From positions 9,331,205 to 9,395,204 of the forward strand of contig NC_045138.2 in assembly GCF_008831285.2 (NCBI RefSeq): 64,000 nucleotides of DNA, in the 5' to 3' direction. The DNA is from Nymphaea colorata. Taxonomy: Eukaryota > Streptophyta > Magnoliopsida > Nymphaeales > Nymphaeaceae. Below the pieces are notes generated by a model that was not told the DNA's origin, ran no database searches, and saw only the letters and a list, made by a program, of their open reading frames with translations. The translations under genes and the position numbers were made by a program. Below, in pieces: positions 58,162 to 64,000 of the stretch; position 1 is the first letter of the stretch; every line of letters starts with the position of its first letter.

Positions 58162-60681
58162 CTCATCCTCAAGTTGGGCATACATATCAAACATGCCCAA
58201 CTTGGATACATTTTTCGCAAACAGGGTCGAAGGTAAGGCCTTAGTCAGAACATCAGCAGTTTAGTCCTCAGACTTGATGTATGGCAGAACCAACTCTTTC
58301 GCATCAATTCTCTCTCGGATGAAGTGACGATCAATCTCAACATACTTTGTTCGGTCATGTAACACAAGGTTGTTGGCCAAGTTGATCGCTGACTTGTTAG
58401 CACAATACATCTTCATTGGCCCTTCAATCTTTATACCAATATCAGTCAACAACACTTTCAGGCTTTCAGCCACAGTAGTTCAAAAACTCCCACAACAAAA
58501 GCTCTGTATTCAGCTTCTGCACTAGAGCGGGAACAAACATCTTGTCTCTTACTCCTCCATACCATGAGATTCCCCCTTAGGTAAATACAGTACCATGAGG
58601 TTGATTTCCTAGTATCAACACAGCTTGCTCAATCAGCATTAGAATACCCTTCGATCTCGAGAGGCCCTTGCTTCACATATAGGAGCCCCTTGTCAGGACT
58701 CCTCTTCAAGTAACATAAGATCTTGTCAACTGCCTTCAAGTGAGCATCGGTTGGAGCATGGTTGAACTTACTCATAACGTTCATAGCAAAGGTGATATCA
58801 GGTATATTAAGAGTGATATAGATCAACTTCCCTACCAGATGTTGATACCTCACCTTGGCCTCTTCACAAAGAGGTTCTCCAACATTAATACAGAGTTTGT
58901 GCCTAGTATCTAGAGGAGTAGAAGCCAATCTACATCCTGGTTTTCCAGTCTCCTTCAGTAAGTCTAAAGTGTACTTTCGTTGATTTAACACAAGGCTCAT
59001 ACCAAAATCTAGCGATTTCAATACCAAAAAAATATCTCATCTTGCCAAAGTCCTTGAGATAAAACTCAACGGCCAATAACTTCTTTAATCTTGCTATTTA
59101 GTCTTCATCATCACCTGTAACAATCAGATCATCAACATAGACTAACAACAGAGTAACTCTATGTTTTCTCTCTTCACAAAGAGTGTATGATCTTCATTTC
59201 CTTGATTATACTCATGTCGTCTCATAACTTGTCTAAGGCGTTCAAACCATGCTCGAGGAGATTGTTTAAGTCCATACAAAGCCTTTCTTAGTTTGCAACA
59301 TCTTCCTGGTTCCTCATATCTTGGGGGCATACACATATATACATCTTCCTCAAGGTCGCTATTCAGAAAAGCATTCTTGACATCAAGTTGATACATCTTC
59401 CATTTTCCTATCACAGCCAAAGAACTCTGACAGTCTTCATCTTAGCAACATGAGCAAAAGTCTCTAAATTGTCGATTCCATATTTTTTATTGAATCCTTT
59501 GGCAACGAGGTGAGCTTTGTACCTATCCACAATCCCGTCTGTTTTGTACTTAATGGTGTAAACCCATTTGGATCCGACCAGATGAGCTGCTTCGAGGATT
59601 TTTACCACTTCCCATGTTTCATTCATATTCAAAGCTTCCATCTCTTTTCGCATTGCATGGGTCCACATAGAATCACTCTGAGCCTCAGCAACAGTCCTGG
59701 GAATTACAGCCAAAGAAAGAGATGATATAAAACATTTGTAAGCCTTAATCAGTTTAGAATATGATATGAAGTTACCAATAGGGTATTGAGTACATGACCT
59801 GACACCCTTCCTTAGGGCAATGGGTAGCTCTTCATTAGAAACTTCTGTCTGGATGATCTGTGGTTGCTCCCTTTCAAAAAATCTCATATCTGTTTCGCAG
59901 AGGTATAATATGCAATAGTAGAGATAATCTGTGGTTGCACACTATTCATGATTCATGACATTACAATATTATTTTCCTTCCATGAACTATATTTTCCACT
60001 ATTTACCACAGGCTCATTTTCTTCCATAACATGTTCTTTCTTATGTCCAATTACAGACATCATAAACACACGGAACTAAATCTCATAATTAGATCCATCT
60101 ACCTTTACAGTAGAGCCATAAGAAAAGGGGTTGTTTGTGTTTTTATGCTCATACTGCATCGTTGTCTTGCCTTCATCAGCCATAGTGCGAGAATAGACAA
60201 TATGACCTTGATCTTGTTGCACTTTGATAAAATCAATAGTATAGCGCACAACAATCAACTTGAGAGAACCTAGGCAGCAGAATTTTTTTCCAGCATCAAT
60301 AACAGTCCTTAAAATAATATCTATTAACTTGTTGTTCAGTAAATCAGTCCACCAATCACAGCAATCAACTTTAGAGGATCTAAGCAGCAAACTTTTTTTT
60401 TTAGCATCAATAAATGTACCCAAAAAAATATTATATATAAACTTGTTCAAATCAGTCCACCAAATTTCCACGTAGTAGGCTTACTAGAATTTAAGTATGC
60501 ATATAAGACATTCAATATGATAAGAATATACCCAACTTGCAGCCACTTTTCCACAGTCAGCCAAAAAAAATCTGATAAGAATATGGTCCACGTGCAGCTA
60601 CTCTTCCACGAGCCCAGTTCTGACTTAGAACTTTCATATGCAACTCCCACGCAGTTGCTCACGCTCCACTACATCCACATT

Positions 60682-60724
60682 GGGAACCTAATCACACATA
60701 CCTCTCACGTGTGATTAGGTTCCC
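60682..60724 (-). other. Perfect 16-bp stem, 11-nt loop hairpin in the copia leader
   Basis: Arms GGGAACCTAATCACAC (60,682-60,697) and GTGTGATTAGGTTCCC (60,709-60,724) are exactly complementary. It lies between the primer-binding site and the gag start of the minus-strand element, where leader RNA structures are expected. Its role is not known. Confidence 0.8.
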
Positions 60725-60893
60725 CTTCCACGCTACTCCCCATCTCCCGATCAGTAGAGAGAAGAGAGAAAGGAAGGGTAGAGGAAGAAAAAAGGTGGGA
60801 AGAGATGGGAGAGAGAAGAGGATAAGAGGTCGCCAGAAAGTCACGTCAACCGCTAGCAGAGAAGGGTGGAGATCGCCGGCTCTAATACCACAA

Positions 60894-61083
60894 TACAGCC
60901 AGCAGTCTTAGAGAGAGAAAAACATCTTATTTGCTAACCTTAATCTCAATAAAAAATAGATTAGGGCAGAGATAGAGACTTACAAATAACATCAACCACA
61001 AATAGAGAAATGTTTAAAGAGAACTCCTAACTATTAAATATTGCAGAGGACCACCTAGAAACTTAAAGTCTTCTAATTTAACA
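60894..61083 (-). repeat. 5' LTR of the chimeric copia element
   Basis: 190 bp, clearly similar in inverted orientation to the solo LTR at 56,468-56,660 (shared TTTCTAGGTGGT, CAATATTTAATAGTTAGGAG and the final CTCTAAG.CTGC.GGCTGTA). Adjoins the PBS. Confidence 0.8.
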
Positions 61084-62155
61084 GTATTGTTACTATTGTA
61101 TACTTATATATATACTTATATATATACTATTATGTATTGTTAGTCTTTTTTATTATATTATGTCTTCCTTTAAGTACATACGGGCTAAAGCTTTCTTGAG
61201 GATTTACATTGCTTCTTCTAGAGATTAGAATTTTTTTTTTTGTAGTAGATTACATTTAATGAGTAATGTTAAACTTCTTCTATTGATTTTGCATATTCAA
61301 TGAAGTCAACAATTAATTTTTTATTGTTTAAGTTGATTATGCTTGTTATATGACTACTCTCCGGATTTCAAATATTAGAAATAGTTAATCAAAATAACTT
61401 GCCACATTAACGTAACTAAAAAATATATTTTAGTCGCCCTTTTTGCCTAGGCGCCAGGCGCTGCGTGAGGGCCTTGACAACACAGGATATACATAAATAA
61501 ACTACCCAATACTTTTTTTATGCAAAAGAAAATTGGTAGTCTTCTTAATGATGTCAATGAAAGGAAAACAGAAAACTGAAGATATAATTTTCAGGAAGGC
61601 CATTTACTGGGCATGACAAGAATACCAACAGAGGACTCTGCAATTTTAACATATAAACCAGAAAGAAATAACCCAATCTTGCTTTCCTTAACTGATTAAG
61701 CTCCTAAGATTATTAAAAAGAAAAAACCACAAAAAGAATACTAGGAAAAAATGATTCAGTAATGACTTAACCCAAAGGAAGAAGAACAAAATGAAAATAT
61801 TTCTGAAAGAAACAAACGAAATTGTGTATTTTCTGTGCTTATGGAATAATTGTAATTTAGTACAATAATCCATCATTTATTATAAGGACCAGCTCTTTCT
61901 GAGATAAAATATTTTTTTCTCAATTAGCACAACAAGGTTAGTAATTCATGACATAAACTATGTACAAACAATGTTATCCAACATTTCAAGTAGAGAAGAA
62001 CCTTGTATTGGAACAAAATCCAATAACCCATGCACAAAAACCTCCATTATATTTAAATAGAGAAGAATTTTATCTACAGATAACAGCTTTCCATATCCAT
62101 AGTAATAAAACATCAGAGGAAAAAAAATTAAGCAGCAGATGTAGTGGTCACATAC
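61084..62155. other. AT-rich spacer where further RRP5 exons would be expected
   Basis: Searched on the minus strand for the S1-domain exons that should follow the exon ending at 62,156; none recognised. Small TATA repeats occur at about 61,105-61,130. Confidence 0.4.
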
Positions 62156-63478
62156 AAGAGTTCTTTTATGTGTAACCATAATGCGCTTTGATTTGCCTCC
62201 GAGGACCCGGAATACTAGATCCACCCCAACCTAAACATAAGGGACAATTCACTCAGATACATTAGCAAAGAGACAGACCATCATAAGGGTCAGAAAATAA
62301 TGTTTGACAGGTCAATACCAAAAACAAATATTGAACAACTCATAGTCAAATTGAATAGACTACCTTAAATTTCTTGGGGGGCTTTGCAAGACTATGTTCT
62401 GACATATGTTGGAGAGGACAAAGTGCCTTTAAACCTCCTAAAAACTGAATTACCGCAGCATCCACTTCAATCTTAATGACCTTTCCCCTGACCACCATAC
62501 CAGGTTTGACATCAGCATGGGTGAAAAAAGACTCTTCAAATGCAGATGCCTGCCAGATAGTCAAATCAGCAAGTTAATGTGGCAGCAACACGAGAACATG
62601 GTTTCTAGCACATGAAAAACAAAATAACAGTGAAATCAAGCACAGAAAATTATGGTACAACTAAAGTATGATGCAAACTTCATATCAAGGCAATTTGCAG
62701 CACCTTCGATAAATCGTCCATTATACATGTTAGAGAGGTATGACAAACCAAGGTGAAATCAGCTCCAACAAAGAAGGTAAGGATAAACAATAAAGGAATC
62801 AACCTTAACAGCACATATGGCTAACCCTTCCATCTGTCTGAAATCAAGAACACGAACACGAACCACATTCCCTTCCTTGAATTTCTTCTCCAACTTAAAA
62901 CCTTCCTCATCAGTTGCATCGGATGTCTACAAAGTGCAAAGGAAGCTTTTGTTCATGTGCAATCGATTAAACGAAAGAAGAGGGAGAACGCAATAATTTG
63001 ATGAATGATGATGCAAAGTAGGACTATCGATGCATAACTCTCCATCTCTGACCACTGAGAGTCTTAGAAACCAAATGCAGCATAACGTACTTCTATCATT
63101 GAATAAAAAGGATATGTTCCTAAATAACTAATTTTCAAGTTTACATGTGTTTTTCTCGACAGACCAGAAATTAACAGTTCAGAATGTTCTATATTGTAAA
63201 AGTTTAGATGCTTTCACATTCTAGTGCAAGTACAAGCATTGAAATACCAGAGTGTAAAATGTGTTTCCACTAAGTATACAATAATTTTGTGGACATTATG
63301 ATCCCTAAAACATTAATAATCTAACCCCTTTTCATAGAAACAGTAAAATTGATATGATAATGATCCTGAAAACTAAGTTATCAGAATCAAAGTAGGACAC
63401 AAGTCATTCAAGGCCCTAAAAAGACATAGGAGGGAACAGACAATCTGAGTCAGTCCAAGTCGAATGATTATGCACACA

Positions 63479-63567
<89 letters not shown>

Positions 63568-64000
63568 GTGTGTGCAGAGTCATATATAAAAATAAGTACA
63601 GAAACACATACATTTATTCAAAGAATGTGCATACATAGTCATACAAAAGGGATTAGTTGGCTGATGAACAACTCTGACTAAATTAGTAGTCTGACCAATT
63701 AACCACTGGTTTAAAACACAAGTAGGTGAGTAACCCACTCGCTCAAGTAGTTGAATGAGTTGGAACTTTTGAGACTAACATATCAGTGTAAACTAGTGTA
63801 CACAGACAGGACGCACACGTACACACACAGACAGACACTCATACTCAAACAAATGCATACCTTGACATACGCAGGTGTATGAACAGGACTAGAAGAAACC
63901 TCAAGCAAAAGCCCGGATCTCCCATCAATCCTTATAATGCGTGCATCTTCATAAACATCTCCAGCTCTAACATGCTGAATAAATAGAGAATGCCCTCTAG
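62156..64000 (-). CDS. RRP5: RRP5 rRNA-biogenesis protein, four intact exons, partial (continues beyond the window)
   Basis: Large S1-repeat protein of the nucleolus, part of the early 90S/SSU processome and also needed for 5.8S maturation. Exons: 64,000-63,861 (continuing off the window; HVRAGDVYEDARIIRIDG), 62,926-62,804 (41 codons; KFKEGNVVRVRVLDF), 62,549-62,364 (62 codons; DVKPGMVVRGKVIKIEVD, LCPLQHMSEH) and 62,230-62,156 (25 codons; LVFRVLGGKSKRIMVTHKR). The three junctions are all phase 0 with GT-AG sites, and no stop interrupts them. Together they form the end of one S1 domain and a complete second one (hydrophobic core VVRGKVIKI and the KFK/VTHKR strand). Exons expected next are absent up to 55,816, so this may be the intact-looking 5' part of a damaged gene. 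A working copy could exist elsewhere. Confidence 0.85.
63472..63562. repeat. (CA)n(TA)n compound microsatellite in an RRP5 intron
   Basis: A CA run of about 60 bp followed by a TA run of about 28 bp, within the intron between the exons at 63,861 and 62,926. Confidence 0.95.

Larger units (their letters stand above)
58161..61083 (-). mobile_element. Chimeric, internally deleted Ty1/copia element
   Basis: On the minus strand: LTR (61,083-60,894, TGTTAAATTAGAAG...GGCTGTA), PBS-like TGGTATTAGAGCC (60,890-60,879), a leader with a perfect hairpin, a gag start (MADEGKTTMQYEHKN, GSTVKVDGSNYE near 60,180-60,076), a jump over most of gag, protease and integrase, then the reverse transcriptase region (59,887-59,142: YKAHLVAKGFNKKYGID, QLDVKNAFLNSDLEEDVYM, LYGLKQSPRAWF; VYVDD box at about 59,135), later pol (59,027-58,629: QHLVGKLIYITLN) and RNase H (58,473-58,261: CANKSAINLANNLVLHDRTK). 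It ends in a different LTR at 57,842-58,161. A 110-bp tandem duplication lies at 60,252-60,470. Several frame breaks make it inactive. It lies in the gap of the split RRP5 gene. Confidence 0.82.

Noticed and set aside
63416-63613. 65-codon minus-strand frame rich in Tyr/Ile/Cys/Val
   Set aside because: It is a translation of the (CA)n(TA)n microsatellite in an RRP5 intron.

Overview
This window is nuclear DNA of a flowering plant. The genes have spliced exons with GT-AG introns, and the families are plant-typical: an LPP-delta type phosphatase, a plant FAD monooxygenase, an RGG-tailed Alba protein and RRP5. Coding blocks are small islands in AT-rich sequence full of Ty1/copia elements, hAT-like DNA transposons, a LINE tail, microsatellites and recent tandem duplications. 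I cannot name the species.

Only two genes look complete. One is a small three-exon minus-strand gene of unknown function (5,003-5,633, 118 codons). The other is an eight-exon plus-strand gene for a sphingoid-base-phosphate/lipid phosphate phosphatase (39,162-44,191, 411 codons) with all three catalytic motifs. The right edge carries four in-frame minus-strand exons of the ribosome-biogenesis factor RRP5, continuing past base 64,000. More 3' RRP5 exons lie at 55,080-55,816, but the exons that should lie between are absent and copia debris occupies the gap.

Three other host genes are dead or fragmentary: an FAD monooxygenase (18,707-21,147) with two frame breaks and no recognisable C-terminus, an Alba-protein 3' end (29,217-29,841), and an armadillo-repeat fragment (12,147-12,590).

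Layout: 0-11.4 kb is a locally duplicated repeat block (about 464-4,640 and 8,560-11,390, with a partial third copy) around the small gene. 11.6-15 kb is bounded by hAT-like inverted repeats and holds the ARM fragment. 18.7-21.1 kb is the monooxygenase pseudogene. 21,188-27,422 is a young copia element with nearly identical LTRs and a perfect 5-bp target duplication, inserted about 40 bp upstream of the monooxygenase start. 29-31.1 kb holds the Alba pseudogene next to a 1-kb hAT element with an 8-bp target duplication and a 155-codon reading frame. 31.1-35.6 kb is a decayed copia element. 37.5-37.9 kb is a LINE tail. 39-44.2 kb is the phosphatase gene. 46.9-50.3 kb is another decayed copia. 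53.3-55 kb is a diverged tandem repeat. 55-64 kb is RRP5, split by a copia element whose two LTRs belong to different families, with a solo LTR nearby.

The genes do not form a pathway or cluster. What links them is the pattern of transposon insertion and gene decay. I found no convincing new multi-gene system. The leads most worth following are the small unknown gene, the reading frame inside the hAT element, the chimeric-LTR copia with a perfect leader hairpin, and the CT-rich introns of the phosphatase gene.
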